Assembly (NCBI GenBank): GCA_016699405.1
Contig: CP064972.1
Coordinates: 2,263,501-2,327,500, forward strand
DNA length: 64,000 nt
Direction of reading: 5' to 3'
Source: Holophagales bacterium
GTDB taxonomy: Bacteria; Acidobacteriota; Thermoanaerobaculia; Multivoradales; JAGPDF01
How positions within the stretch are numbered: the first letter of the stretch is position 1; every line of letters begins with the position of its first letter. Positions 8,058 through 16,618 of the stretch are shown piece after piece. The translations under genes and the position numbers were made by a program. Below the pieces are notes generated by a model, which made no database searches, was not told where the DNA came from, and worked only from the letters and a program-made list of their open reading frames with translations.

Positions 8058-8708
8058 ATGAGCTCCCACACGAGCGGGGACGGCGCGGTCGGTCCGGCTG
8101 CGGTGCGCAGCCGCGACGAGGCGCCGCTTCTCGATCGGCTGCGGCGCGGCGACGAAGCCGCCTTCGCCGACCTGGTGCGCGGGCACGGCGGGCGGATGCT
8201 CGCCGTGGCGCGCCGGCTGCTGCGTGACGAGGAAGAGGCGCGCGATGCCGTGCAGGAGGCGTTCGTCGCGGCATTCCGCGGCCTGGCGCGCTTCGAGGGG
8301 CACGCGCTCCTCGGCACCTGGCTGCACCGCATCGTCGTCAACGCCGCGCTCATGCGGCTCCGGCGGCGCAAGGCCCGCCCCGAGGAGCCGATCGAGCCGC
8401 TCCTGCCCGCCTTTCTCGAGGACGGGCACGCCGCCGAGCCGGCGGCGCCGTGGGCCGAGCGCGCCGACGAGCTGCTCGCCCGCCGCGAGGTGCGCGACCT
8501 GGTGCGCCAGGCAATCGACCGGCTACCGGAGACCTACCGCACCGTGCTGATGCTGCGCGACATCGAAGAGCTCGACACCGCCGAAGCGGCCTCGCTGCTC
8601 GGCGTCACCGCCAACGCGGTGAAGATCCGCCTCCACCGGGCGCGGCAGGCGCTGCGCGCCCAGCTCGATGCGCACCTGCGCCCCCACGCTGGCGAGGCTC
8701 GCCGATGA
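8058..8708 (+). CDS. ECF-family RNA polymerase sigma factor
   Basis: 216 residues with sigma region 2 at about 25-95 (FADLVRGHGGRMLAVARRLL, then DEEEARDAVQEAFVAAFRGL with the -10-binding/core-binding helices) and region 4 at about 145-200 (RQAIDRLPETYRTVLMLRDI, LGVTANAVKIRLHRARQAL). A glycine/acid-rich linker separates them. The stop overlaps the start of the zinc-finger anti-sigma gene (ATGA), the normal coupled arrangement. Its target promoters probably include this cluster (YHS protein and DoxX-like protein), which is inference. No extra C-terminal domain. Confidence 0.93.
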   Translation: MSSHTSGDGAVGPAAVRSRDEAPLLDRLRRGDEAAFADLVRGHGGRMLAVARRLLRDEEEARDAVQEAFVAAFRGLARFEGHALLGTWLHRIVVNAALMRLRRRKARPEEPIEPLLPAFLEDGHAAEPAAPWAERADELLARREVRDLVRQAIDRLPETYRTVLMLRDIEELDTAEAASLLGVTANAVKIRLHRARQALRAQLDAHLRPHAGEARR

Positions 8709-8992
8709 AGCTCACCCGCACCCCCTCCGGTTTCCTGCCCTGCCGTGAGATCCTCGAGTTTCTCCACGCCTACCTCGACGACGACCTCGAGGCCGAGGAG
8801 CGCCGGGAGTTCGACCGGCACCTCGCCGTCTGTCCGTCGTGCGTCGCCTATCTCGACACCTTCCGCACCACGGTCGAGCTCGGTCGTCACGCCTTCGACG
8901 AAGGCCGCAGCGCCGCGAGCCCGGCGCTCGACGCGCCGCCGCCGCCGCTTCCCGAAGACCTCGTCGCGGCCATCCTCGCCGTCCGCGGTTGA
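8705..8992 (+). CDS. Zinc-finger anti-sigma factor (zf-HC2)
   Basis: 95 residues beginning inside the sigma gene's stop (ATGA). The zinc-binding anti-sigma module is complete: Cys13, then His39, Cys43 and Cys46 in DRHLAVCPSC, with the usual YLDDDLEAEERREF helix before it. There is no transmembrane segment, so it is a soluble anti-sigma factor, probably redox- or metal-responsive, that holds the ECF factor inactive. The C-terminal half is Ala/Pro-rich and short. Confidence 0.9.
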   Translation: MKLTRTPSGFLPCREILEFLHAYLDDDLEAEERREFDRHLAVCPSCVAYLDTFRTTVELGRHAFDEGRSAASPALDAPPPPLPEDLVAAILAVRG

Positions 8993-9106
8993 GCGCAGCG
9001 GCTCCCGCCGACGCGGAAACCTCCGCCGCGCGCGTGCATCCGAGATGGCGGAACGGTCGCGGAGAAGCCTGCGGCCGAAGCGGTTCGACTCGACGGAGAG
9101 GCGCGC

Positions 9107-9511
9107 ATGACGGCGGAGCTTTCGGGAACGAAGAAGGTCGCGAGCTGGGTGATGCAGCTCGTTGCAGCGGTGATCCTCGGACAGACGCTCTACTTCAAGC
9201 TGACGGCGGCACCGGAATCGGTCTACATCTTCTCGACGCTCGGCCTCGAGCCGGCGGGGCGGATCGGCTCGGCGATCGCCGAGGGAATCGCCGTCGTCCT
9301 GCTCCTCCTGCCGCGGCGTGCGGCGCTCGGCGCCCTGCTGGCGCTCGGCGTGATGGCGGGGGCGATCGTCTCGCACCTGACGAAGCTCGGCATCGAGGTG
9401 CAGGGCGACGGCGGGCTGCTCTTCGGCCTCGCGTTGACGGTCGCCGTGGCGGCGCTCGGCGTGCTGGCGCTGCGCTGGCGTGAGCTGCCAGGGCTATTAC
9501 GCCGAGCCTGA
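9107..9511 (+). CDS. DoxX-like integral membrane protein
   Basis: 134 residues with four predicted membrane helices (about 14-31, 50-72, 76-95, 105-125). The first is followed by GQTLYFKLTAAPESVYIFSTLGLEP, the segment typical of DoxX/DoxD-like proteins, where a conserved FKL.. motif ends helix 1. The family is loosely linked to redox functions, and no catalytic role is established. GGAGAGG precedes the ATG. It is separated from the anti-sigma gene by 114 bases and is probably part of the same regulon as the YHS gene. Confidence 0.78.
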   Translation: MTAELSGTKKVASWVMQLVAAVILGQTLYFKLTAAPESVYIFSTLGLEPAGRIGSAIAEGIAVVLLLLPRRAALGALLALGVMAGAIVSHLTKLGIEVQGDGGLLFGLALTVAVAALGVLALRWRELPGLLRRA

Positions 9512-9712
9512 AGCCTTCGGAGCTCTTCGCTTCCCGCCTCGCCACCGACGATCGATCCCGGCAGGCAGTCGAGCATCGCCGGCCGCGGCGAGGGGCGTGG
9601 TCTCCAGCCGATGAGCGCGACCCGTCCGCTCGTCCCGCTCGACCCCGGCGGGCCGAGCTCGCTCACGGCCGGTAGTGCTCTCGGATGGCACTGCCCCGGG
9701 CCGTGCGCGTCG

Positions 9713-11629
9713 CTATCGGATGTAGCCGAGGGCGCGCAGACGCCCGAGGATCTCGTCCTGGGCGTGCTGGATCGCCGGCGGACGAGAGTTGCGCCACAGA
9801 TAGAGGCCCGGTCCGGTGATCGCGGGCGGGGTATCCCGGCCGCTCTGCCAGCCGGGTCCGAGCGGACTCGGGCGGGCGGTGAACGGCAGAACGAGCAGCG
9901 CCAGGGGCTGAGCCTCCGGCCAGCGGATCTGGAGGCGCGAGTCGACGATCTTGGCTTCGGGAACGGCGGTGGCGTAGGCCGCGGCGAGCTCGGCGCTGAC
10001 GGCGCTGAGCTCGATCGGTGGGGTGGCCGGGCGATCGACCGCGAGGAGCTGAATGCCGGGAGTCAGTTGCCCGACGTCGGTGGCGAAAGCGGCGGCGAGC
10101 TCGGTGAGCAGCGGCCCGGTGGCGGGGCGCAGGTGCTGCGATTCGCCGTCGCACGTCGGCACGCACTCCCAGACTCCGGCGGGGAGCGGATGGAGCTCGA
10201 GCAGCCGCACCGCACTCTGGGCGCCGATTCCGGGTTGGGCGACGAGGTGGACCAGGCCGGTCCGGCCCTCGCGGGTCGACGTCCAGCGCAACGGTCCGGC
10301 GCTGAACGACGACGTGCTGCGTCGCCGGTCGGCGGGGACGGCGCGAGCGAGGTCGAATCCGGAAAGCCCGGCGGGTACCGCCACTCCGGCTCCGGCAAGT
10401 AGCGTCGGAGCGACGTCCAGGAGCGACGCCGGCCGGGTGTCGACGCCTGGAGCGAGGCCGGGCGCCCGTACCAGCAGGGGCACGCGGGCGACCGAATCGA
10501 AGACGGTCATTCCGTGGCCCCACGAGCCACCCTCGCCCAGCATTTCGCCGTGGTCGGCGGTCATGGCGACGATGGCGTCGGCGTCGAGCGAGGTGAAGAA
10601 CTGCGCCAGGGGCGCGTCGAGATGGATCGCCTCGAGGGTGTAGAGATCGCGGAAGACCTGCGCCTCGACCGCCGTGGCCGGGCGTTCTCGCGAAGCCAGC
10701 ACCTGGTTCGACACCACCTGTCGACCGGCCCCGGCGTGATCGCGCAACGGTTCGTGCGTTTCCATCGCGTGCACGACGAGGAAGCAGTCCTCTCCACGGT
10801 GATCATCGAGCCAACCTCGGGCGCGGCGCACGAGCTCGGCGACGTCGATCTTGCCGGGGTCGGTCAGTGCCGGGGTCTCGAAATGCGCGAAGCCGCGGCC
10901 GAAGCCGTTCACCTCGCGCAGCGTGGCATTGCCGACGAAGGCGGCCGTGGCGAATCCGGCCTGGCGATAGAGCTCGGCGAGGGTGACGACGGAGGCCGGT
11001 GGCCCGATGAGCGCCCCGTCCGGTGCGGTGAGCGAGAGCGCCGGTCGTCCGGTCATCAGGCTCGTCATCGAGGGCAGCGTCCAGGTGGCCTCGGCGCGCG
11101 TGTCGGCGAAACGGCGCGCGCCGCTCAGCGCCGCCAGCAGCTGCGGCGTCGTGGCGACGGAGAGGTGGTCATCGCGCAGGGCGTCGACCACCACCAGAAC
11201 GACCTGCCGGCCGCGCCGGCGATCCTCGGTCCCACGGCCTTCGGCCAGTGAGACTCCCGGCGGAGCGGCGAGCCTCCAGGTCCCGGCGGGGAGGGTGAGA
11301 TCGACGGCCAGCACCGCACCCGCGGGGGCCTGGAGGTCGTGGCGGGCTCCAGCGGGCCCGTGAAGCGTCGCCCGGGGCGCCGCGCCGTCGCGGCCGAGCA
11401 GTCGGCCGCGGATCCGACCGTCCTGCGGCAGGACGATCTCCGCGCCGTCGGCAAGCGTGTCGACGTACTCTCCCGGTGCGGTCTCAAGGCGCGTCGCCGG
11501 TGACGCGTGAGGTCGTGCGGGTGGGTGCTCCCGGCAGCCGAGGCCGAGCAGCAGCGACGCGAGGAGGATCGAGCCACCGAGGCGATGTCGCCGCGCCGCG
11601 AAGCGTCCCGGTCGATGGCTCGATGGCAT
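9713..11629 (-). CDS. Sulfatase-like (alkaline-phosphatase superfamily) lipoprotein
   Basis: 638 residues with a lipoprotein-type signal (Cys32 after a hydrophobic stretch ending LLLGLG). An N-terminal beta-rich segment (about 40-130) is followed by the hydrolase core: VVLVVVDALRDDHLSV supplies the metal-binding Asp, TWTLPSMTSLMTGRPA is the nucleophile loop, and TADHGEMLGEGGSWGHG supplies the Asp/His metal ligands. The nucleophile loop has Thr where sulfatases have the formylglycine-forming Cys/Ser followed by x-P-x-R, so sulfatase activity is doubtful and a phosphoesterase or phosphotransferase reaction is more likely. It closes the leftward five-gene run. I start it at 11629; the open frame continues upstream into the PilZ gene without coding character. 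Confidence 0.78.
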   Translation of the reverse strand: MPSSHRPGRFAARRHRLGGSILLASLLLGLGCREHPPARPHASPATRLETAPGEYVDTLADGAEIVLPQDGRIRGRLLGRDGAAPRATLHGPAGARHDLQAPAGAVLAVDLTLPAGTWRLAAPPGVSLAEGRGTEDRRRGRQVVLVVVDALRDDHLSVATTPQLLAALSGARRFADTRAEATWTLPSMTSLMTGRPALSLTAPDGALIGPPASVVTLAELYRQAGFATAAFVGNATLREVNGFGRGFAHFETPALTDPGKIDVAELVRRARGWLDDHRGEDCFLVVHAMETHEPLRDHAGAGRQVVSNQVLASRERPATAVEAQVFRDLYTLEAIHLDAPLAQFFTSLDADAIVAMTADHGEMLGEGGSWGHGMTVFDSVARVPLLVRAPGLAPGVDTRPASLLDVAPTLLAGAGVAVPAGLSGFDLARAVPADRRRSTSSFSAGPLRWTSTREGRTGLVHLVAQPGIGAQSAVRLLELHPLPAGVWECVPTCDGESQHLRPATGPLLTELAAAFATDVGQLTPGIQLLAVDRPATPPIELSAVSAELAAAYATAVPEAKIVDSRLQIRWPEAQPLALLVLPFTARPSPLGPGWQSGRDTPPAITGPGLYLWRNSRPPAIQHAQDEILGRLRALGYIR

Positions 11630-11682
11630 CACGGCAGCTTCGTGCACCGCTGCCCGGGTGTCAAGGCAAGCGGAAGTCCCGC

Positions 11683-13035
11683 TCAGCCGCGCCCGGGCAG
11701 GCGGACCACCAGCCGGTCGCCCGAGGGCGTGACTTCGGCGCGGCGCGGGTCGCTGCCGGCGAGGTCGAGGACGACGTGGACCTCGTTGTCGTGGACGCCG
11801 ATGCGCACGCCGCGGAGCTCGGCGGTGGCGCCGCGGGTCGGACCGCGACTGCCCGGGGAGCCGGCGCGACGCAACTTGACGAGCAGCCGCGGGTTGTCGC
11901 CCGGCATCGGCGCGACGGCGAAGTCGCCGGCCGAGATCGAGCCGTCGAGTTGCAGCTCGACCGTCGTCGCGCCGGCCTCGCCGCGCACGCGGACCTCGCG
12001 CAGCACCGAGAACCGCGGCAGCGCCGCCGGCGTCGGCTCGGCGCGTAGCGGCTCGACCGGGGCGACCGGTGCGGCCACCGCCGGGTTCGGAACGGCGGTC
12101 GCGAGCATGGCGGGCGCCGCCAGCGTCGCCGTCTCCGCGCCCGGCGTGGGGACGGCATCGCTGGCACCGCTCGGTGTAGCGCGCGGCGGCAGCGCGCCGG
12201 CCGGCCGCGGTGCGGCGGCGTTGTGCATCGGCGGCAGAGGCGCCGGGGCCGGGGCGCGCAGCTCGTTCCACAGCCAGGCGCCGACGCCCACCGCCGCAAC
12301 CGCCATGAAGGCGGTGACGAAGAGCCAGATGCGTCGGCTCGAGCGCGGCTCGGCCTCGCCGCTCGGATCGCCCGACTCGCTCAAGGCGTGCGGCGTTGCG
12401 GTGTCCTCGGCTGCCGGGGCGCGCAGCATCTCGCGCGTCGAATGCCAGTCGAGCAGCGGCGGAGCGATCGGGGCGGGCGTGGGCTCGGCGACCGGCGCCG
12501 ACTCCTCGATCGTGGCGAATCGCAGCGCCGGGAGCTCGTTGTCGGCAGAGCCTCCCGCCTCCGGCGCCTCGAGGGTGCCGAGCGACTGCAGGTCGGCGTC
12601 GAGCCGGAACGGCTCGCCGGCCGGGGCCGCCGGCTCGGCGGCGTCCGGAAGCGCGGGGAGGTCACCCCCGACCGACTCCTCGAGGTACTCGAAGAGCGCC
12701 TGCGTCAGATGATCGCGGCTCCCTTCGTCGAGATCGCCGAAAGAGATCCCCATCCCGGCCGGCTTGCCGGGGCCCTCGTACTTGGCGCGGATCCAGGTCA
12801 CCTCGCCGGAGCCCTGGACCGGCCGCCGCCGCGACCCGACGAGAAACTCGAAGACCAGCCGCGAGCCGATCGGGTGCGGCTCGGGGTGCTTGACGAACAT
12901 GCCGGTGGCCGACACGTTCGCCGAGAAGCCGTTCTGATACGAGACCTCGCCCTCGAAGTGGAGGCGCACGACGGCCTCCAACGGGACGCGGGTGGCGCGA
13001 TTGAATGCGGCGGTTCCGTCAGGCTCTTGGCTCAT
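11683..13035 (-). CDS. PilZ domain - transmembrane helix - AMIN domain fusion protein
   Basis: 450 residues. Residues about 10-115 are a PilZ domain of the TIGR02266-like type: NRATRVPLEAVVRLHFEG, NVSATGMFVKHPEPHPIGSRL (NxSxxG motif at 40-45) and GMGISFGDL. Its arginine motif is RxxR (13-16) rather than the canonical RxxxR, so c-di-GMP binding is uncertain. A Pro/Ala/Glu linker leads to one membrane helix at about 236-256. A second Pro/Ala linker leads to a C-terminal AMIN-like domain (about 341-448), which in other proteins binds peptidoglycan or secretins. Predicted topology is cytosolic PilZ, periplasmic AMIN. Its start lies 7 bases after the MamK-like gene's stop. Confidence 0.8.
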   Translation of the reverse strand: MSQEPDGTAAFNRATRVPLEAVVRLHFEGEVSYQNGFSANVSATGMFVKHPEPHPIGSRLVFEFLVGSRRRPVQGSGEVTWIRAKYEGPGKPAGMGISFGDLDEGSRDHLTQALFEYLEESVGGDLPALPDAAEPAAPAGEPFRLDADLQSLGTLEAPEAGGSADNELPALRFATIEESAPVAEPTPAPIAPPLLDWHSTREMLRAPAAEDTATPHALSESGDPSGEAEPRSSRRIWLFVTAFMAVAAVGVGAWLWNELRAPAPAPLPPMHNAAAPRPAGALPPRATPSGASDAVPTPGAETATLAAPAMLATAVPNPAVAAPVAPVEPLRAEPTPAALPRFSVLREVRVRGEAGATTVELQLDGSISAGDFAVAPMPGDNPRLLVKLRRAGSPGSRGPTRGATAELRGVRIGVHDNEVHVVLDLAGSDPRRAEVTPSGDRLVVRLPGRG

Positions 13036-13042
13036 GGCTCGG

Positions 13043-14071
13043 CTAGGTCGAGAGCTTCTCCCAATCCGACTCGTCCGAATCGGTGGCGATGGCGAGACCG
13101 CCGGCCGCGCCGGCGAAGACCGGGTCGTCGACCCGCCCGACCTTGCCGCCGCCGATCCGGTCGAGTCCCTTTTCGAGGGCCCTGTCGAGACCGCGCAACA
13201 GCGCGCCGCGCCCGGAGAGGATCACGCGCCGGCGGACCCGCTCCTGGTACTCCGGCTCGACGCGCGAGACGAGGTCGATCATCGCCTCGCCGAGCGGCGG
13301 GACGAGGCTCTCGCAAGCGGTGCGCAGCTCGTCGGTGATGTCGATGTCGACCGGCACGCCCTGCGACGGCGCGTTGACCACCACGCGCTCTTCCGGCTCG
13401 CCGACGAAACCGTGCTGCTCCTTCCAGGCGCGCACCATGTGGATCGAGAACTGGACCTGCGGATGGCGCTCGGCGATCAGCTTGGAGAGCAGCTCGTCGA
13501 CCGAGTCGCCCGCCTTGGTCAGCGTGCGCTGGTCCTCCTCGGTGGGGTAGCGGCCCATCATCACGCAGAAGTCGGTGGTGCCGGCGCCGATGTCGACGAT
13601 CAGCGTGTGGAGGAGGGCGTCCTGGCCGTAGGCGACGGCGAACGGCTCGGAGACGATCATCAACCCGTCGACGAGGCCGCGCAGGATCTCGCGCAGCTGC
13701 TGGCGGTTGACCCGCAGCGCCTCGGCCGGCACACCGACGACGGCGCGGACCGGCGCCTTGTCGTTCCCCTTGCGGGCAAGGCCGAGCAGATGCGAGATCA
13801 GCTCGCGGACCGCCGCCAGGTCCTTGTCGGAGCCCTCCTTGACCAGCCCCTGTTCGAGCGGCCGGTGCAGGTCGAGCAGCGTGCGGTGCTCGAGCGCTTC
13901 GGCGCCGATCAGCACGCTGCGCTTGACCACCTTTCGGGCGACCATGTCCACCGGCCAGCCGACGAAGCTGTCGACGACGTGTCGCTCGCCGTTGGAGGCG
14001 GCGATGGAGCTCTGCGAGGTCCCGAGGTCGATGCCGACGTGGAGCACTGCATCCTTGGCGCTCATCCTCAT
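13043..14071 (-). CDS. MamK-like bacterial actin (Hsp70/MreB superfamily ATPase)
   Basis: 342 residues of the actin/Hsp70 fold without a membrane segment. The phosphate-1 loop is GIDLGTSQSS (13-22), connect-1 is VSEPFAVAYG (140-149), and phosphate-2 is IVDIGAGTTD (158-167). The surrounding pattern (FVGWPVDMVARK, VLIGAEALEHRTLLDLHRPL, AVVGVPAEALRVNR, EDQRTLTKAGDSVDE, WKEQHGFVG, VEPEYQERVRR) agrees strongly with what I recall of magnetosome filament protein MamK, more than with MreB or ParM. No magnetosome genes are in view. Stop of the amidase gene and this start overlap (ATGA); the PilZ-AMIN gene follows after 7 bases. A cytoskeletal or scaffold role with these two partners is inferred. Confidence 0.82.
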   Translation of the reverse strand: MRMSAKDAVLHVGIDLGTSQSSIAASNGERHVVDSFVGWPVDMVARKVVKRSVLIGAEALEHRTLLDLHRPLEQGLVKEGSDKDLAAVRELISHLLGLARKGNDKAPVRAVVGVPAEALRVNRQQLREILRGLVDGLMIVSEPFAVAYGQDALLHTLIVDIGAGTTDFCVMMGRYPTEEDQRTLTKAGDSVDELLSKLIAERHPQVQFSIHMVRAWKEQHGFVGEPEERVVVNAPSQGVPVDIDITDELRTACESLVPPLGEAMIDLVSRVEPEYQERVRRRVILSGRGALLRGLDRALEKGLDRIGGGKVGRVDDPVFAGAAGGLAIATDSDESDWEKLST

Positions 14072-15087
14072 CCGCTCCTCTTGGTGTTGACGGCGCGCTC
14101 GGCGCCCTCCGCATAGCTTCTCACGCCGGCCAGCAGCGCTTCGGCGATGCGATCGCGATACTCCGTCTGCGTGAGGAGGCGGGCCTCCTCGCGATTGGAG
14201 AGACAGGATACCTCGGCAAGCACCGCCGGCATCTCGGTGGCGACCAGGACGAGGAACGGCGCCTGCTTGACCCCGCGGTCGGCGACCTTCGGGTCGAGCC
14301 GCGACAGCGAGCGGTGGAGCGCCTGCTGCAGCGACGAGGCGACGGCCAGCGACTCCTCCTGGCGCAGGTCGCGGTAGATCCCCTCGAGCAGGTGGCGGAT
14401 GTCGGCGCGCGAGTAGCCGGATTCGGCGTTCTCGGCGCTCGCCAACTGCGTCAGGTAGGGGTCGTTCGTCGGTCCGAGATAGTAGGTCTCGACCCCGCGG
14501 GCCTGCGAGGAGCCCTCGAACCAGTTGAGGTGGATCGACAGGAAGAGGTCGGCCCCGAGGTCGTTGGCCAGGCGTGCCCGCTCGCGCAGCGAGAGCCGCG
14601 TGTCGGCGTCGCGGGTCAGGTGCACGGAGAAGCCCTGCTCCAGCAGGAGCCGGCGCAGGCGCCGCGCGAGGTCGAGCGTGAGGTCCTTCTCGTAGAGGCC
14701 GCCGACCGACGTGCCGAGGTCGCCGCCACCGTGTCCGGGGTCGAGGACGATGGTGCGCAGGGCGAGCGGGAAGACCTCGCGCGCCATGCGCATCGGCGGG
14801 GCGGTCGGTGCCGTCAGCTCACCGCCCGCGGCGGAAGGAGCCGGGGCCGGGGCGACGGGAAGCGCCGTCCGGGCCGTCGCTGCGGCGGCCAGGGGAACCG
14901 TCCACGGGCCGCCGATCAGCACGACGGCGGCGGCGATGGCTGCTCCGGCGAGAAAGGCCAGCGTCCAGGCGAGCCGGCGGGAGGAGCGCGAGCGCCGTGG
15001 GGCGGGCGCACGCCCCTCGATGAGGGCGACGTTCTCGGCGACCGCCGCGCTCAGCATCCGGCGCTTCAGGCGGGCCTTGGCCTCCAT
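14068..15087 (-). CDS. Membrane-anchored N-acetylmuramoyl-L-alanine amidase (Amidase_3)
   Basis: 339 residues. A cytosolic basic N terminus is followed by a membrane helix (about 40-60), a Pro/Ala linker and an Amidase_3 catalytic domain (about 110-330). Zinc ligands are His119 (DPGHGGGD), Glu133 (YEKDLTLDL) and His186 (SIHLNW), and the catalytic Glu292 is in LAEVSCLSN. It cleaves the amide between MurNAc and the stem peptide in the periplasm, as in cell separation or in local wall opening for envelope machines. Coupled by ATGA to the MamK-like gene. Lacks its own AMIN domain, but the PilZ fusion two genes on carries one. Confidence 0.92.
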   Translation of the reverse strand: MEAKARLKRRMLSAAVAENVALIEGRAPAPRRSRSSRRLAWTLAFLAGAAIAAAVVLIGGPWTVPLAAAATARTALPVAPAPAPSAAGGELTAPTAPPMRMAREVFPLALRTIVLDPGHGGGDLGTSVGGLYEKDLTLDLARRLRRLLLEQGFSVHLTRDADTRLSLRERARLANDLGADLFLSIHLNWFEGSSQARGVETYYLGPTNDPYLTQLASAENAESGYSRADIRHLLEGIYRDLRQEESLAVASSLQQALHRSLSRLDPKVADRGVKQAPFLVLVATEMPAVLAEVSCLSNREEARLLTQTEYRDRIAEALLAGVRSYAEGAERAVNTKRSG

Positions 15088-15129
15088 TCCTCGGGCTTCC
15101 CTCCGTCGCGGGGGCGGCGGGGGGCGACC

Positions 15130-16452
15130 TCAGCTCTCCCGCATCTTGCGCAGCGCGGCGGCCATCGGGCCGAGGCCACGCGCGGCGGTCTCGCGGCTCT
15201 TCTTGAGGTACGCCTGGTAGTCGGCCCGCGACCCCTCGAGCGTCTTGCCCTCGAGGGCGAGCGAGATGCGGCGCCGCTTGAGATCGACCGAGGCCACCTG
15301 CAGGCGGACCTTCTTGCCGGTCGGGTAGGCCTTGCCGAGCGAAGCACCGCGCGGCAGGCCCGTCTCGGAGCCGGGGAGCAGGGCGGTGACGCCCGGCTCG
15401 AGCTCGATGAAGACGCCGAACTGGGCGATCTTCTCGACCGTGCCCTCGACGATCGCGCCCTCCGGGTACTTGCCGGTGGCGTCGCGCCACGGGTCGCCGA
15501 CCGCCACCTCGCGCATGGCGAGCGAGATGCGGCGTCGCGCCGGATCGACCTCGCGGATCCAGCCGGTGACCGTCTCGCCGGGGGCGAGCGACGCGTCGCT
15601 GGCGTCCTTGCCGATCGGCAGCTGGGAGACGTGGACGAGCCCTTCGATCTGCGGCTCGAGCTCGACGAAGAGCCCGAACTCGGCCTTGCGCAGGACCTTG
15701 CCGGTGAACGTCTCGCCGGCCTTGTAGCGCTCGCCGACCGCTTCCCACGGGTCGGGCTCGAGCGCCTTGATCGAAAGCGAGATCCGGCTCCCCTGCGAGC
15801 CGATCTTCAGCACCTTGACCTGGACCTCCTGGCCGACCTTGAGCAGCTCGGCGGGGCTCTGCACCCGCTGGCGGCTGATCTCGGAGACGTGGACCAGGCC
15901 TTCGACCCCGCCGAGGTCGACGAAGGCGCCGAACTCGGTGAGCGAGCGGACGCGACCGGTACGCACCGAGCCGACCTCGAGCGACTGGCGCGTCGCCTCG
16001 GCCTGCTTCTTGCGCTCCTCGCGCACCAGGGCGGCGCGCGAGAGGACGACGCGGCGGCCGGAGTCCTCGACGCGCTGGATGCGGAACTCGTGCTCCTGGT
16101 CGAGATAGCGCGCCGGCTCGTGGGCGTGACCCACCTCCATCTCGGAGCGCGGACAGAAGGCCGCGGTCTCGCCGATGGCGACGTGGAAGCCGCCCTGGTT
16201 CCAGCCGATGACCTTGCCGGTGACCGGCGTGCCGTTGGCGAAGGCGAGGCGCAGATCGGGCGCCAGATGGTCTTCGAGCTCTGCGGCCTCCGCGACCTCC
16301 GGCGGAGCGGTCGAGGTGGCCTCGGCGGCGACCGGGGCGTCTTCAGACGGAACGACCGCCGGCTCGACGGCGATCGAGAGATTCTCGGAAGATTCGGACA
16401 GCTCGAGACGGGTGACGGTGGCGTCGGCGGTGGACATGGGCACGTCTGACAT
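15130..16452 (-). CDS. S1 RNA-binding protein with four S1 domains (ribosomal protein S1-like)
   Basis: 440 residues. After an acidic, low-complexity N terminus (1-65) come four S1 folds at about 68-140, 157-230, 243-316 and 329-402. Domains 2 and 3 are most canonical (GRVRSLTEFGAFVDLGGVEG.VHVSEIS; GKVLRKAEFGLFVELEP). Domains 1 and 4 are more divergent and domain 4 resembles the S1 domain of RNA-decay factors. Classical S1 has six domains, so this may be the housekeeping S1 of the lineage or a paralogue. Likely binds mRNA in the cytosol during translation. First gene of the leftward run; 42 bases separate it from the amidase gene. Confidence 0.85.
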   Translation of the reverse strand: MSDVPMSTADATVTRLELSESSENLSIAVEPAVVPSEDAPVAAEATSTAPPEVAEAAELEDHLAPDLRLAFANGTPVTGKVIGWNQGGFHVAIGETAAFCPRSEMEVGHAHEPARYLDQEHEFRIQRVEDSGRRVVLSRAALVREERKKQAEATRQSLEVGSVRTGRVRSLTEFGAFVDLGGVEGLVHVSEISRQRVQSPAELLKVGQEVQVKVLKIGSQGSRISLSIKALEPDPWEAVGERYKAGETFTGKVLRKAEFGLFVELEPQIEGLVHVSQLPIGKDASDASLAPGETVTGWIREVDPARRRISLAMREVAVGDPWRDATGKYPEGAIVEGTVEKIAQFGVFIELEPGVTALLPGSETGLPRGASLGKAYPTGKKVRLQVASVDLKRRRISLALEGKTLEGSRADYQAYLKKSRETAARGLGPMAAALRKMRES

Positions 16453-16618
16453 GGTGACTCCCGGTGGGCGACTGGCGGACTTGGCGCTCGGCGGCGCTCG
16501 TGAAGGCCACTAAGGATAGCGCAAGTCGGCCCGCTCCGCCGGCGTCGCACCGCCCGGCGGCGCGGATATGCTCCGCGCGGCGGGCGGAGACGAGCCCGCT
16601 CGTGGAGGAGAGACCCCG

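Noticed and set aside
11683..15087. Magnetosome gene island
   Set aside because: Only a MamK-like protein is present; no MamA, MamB, MamE, MamI or MamM-like genes appear in the window.
15130..16452. Polynucleotide phosphorylase or RNase E
   Set aside because: Only S1 domains are present; no RNase PH, KH or RNase E catalytic regions.
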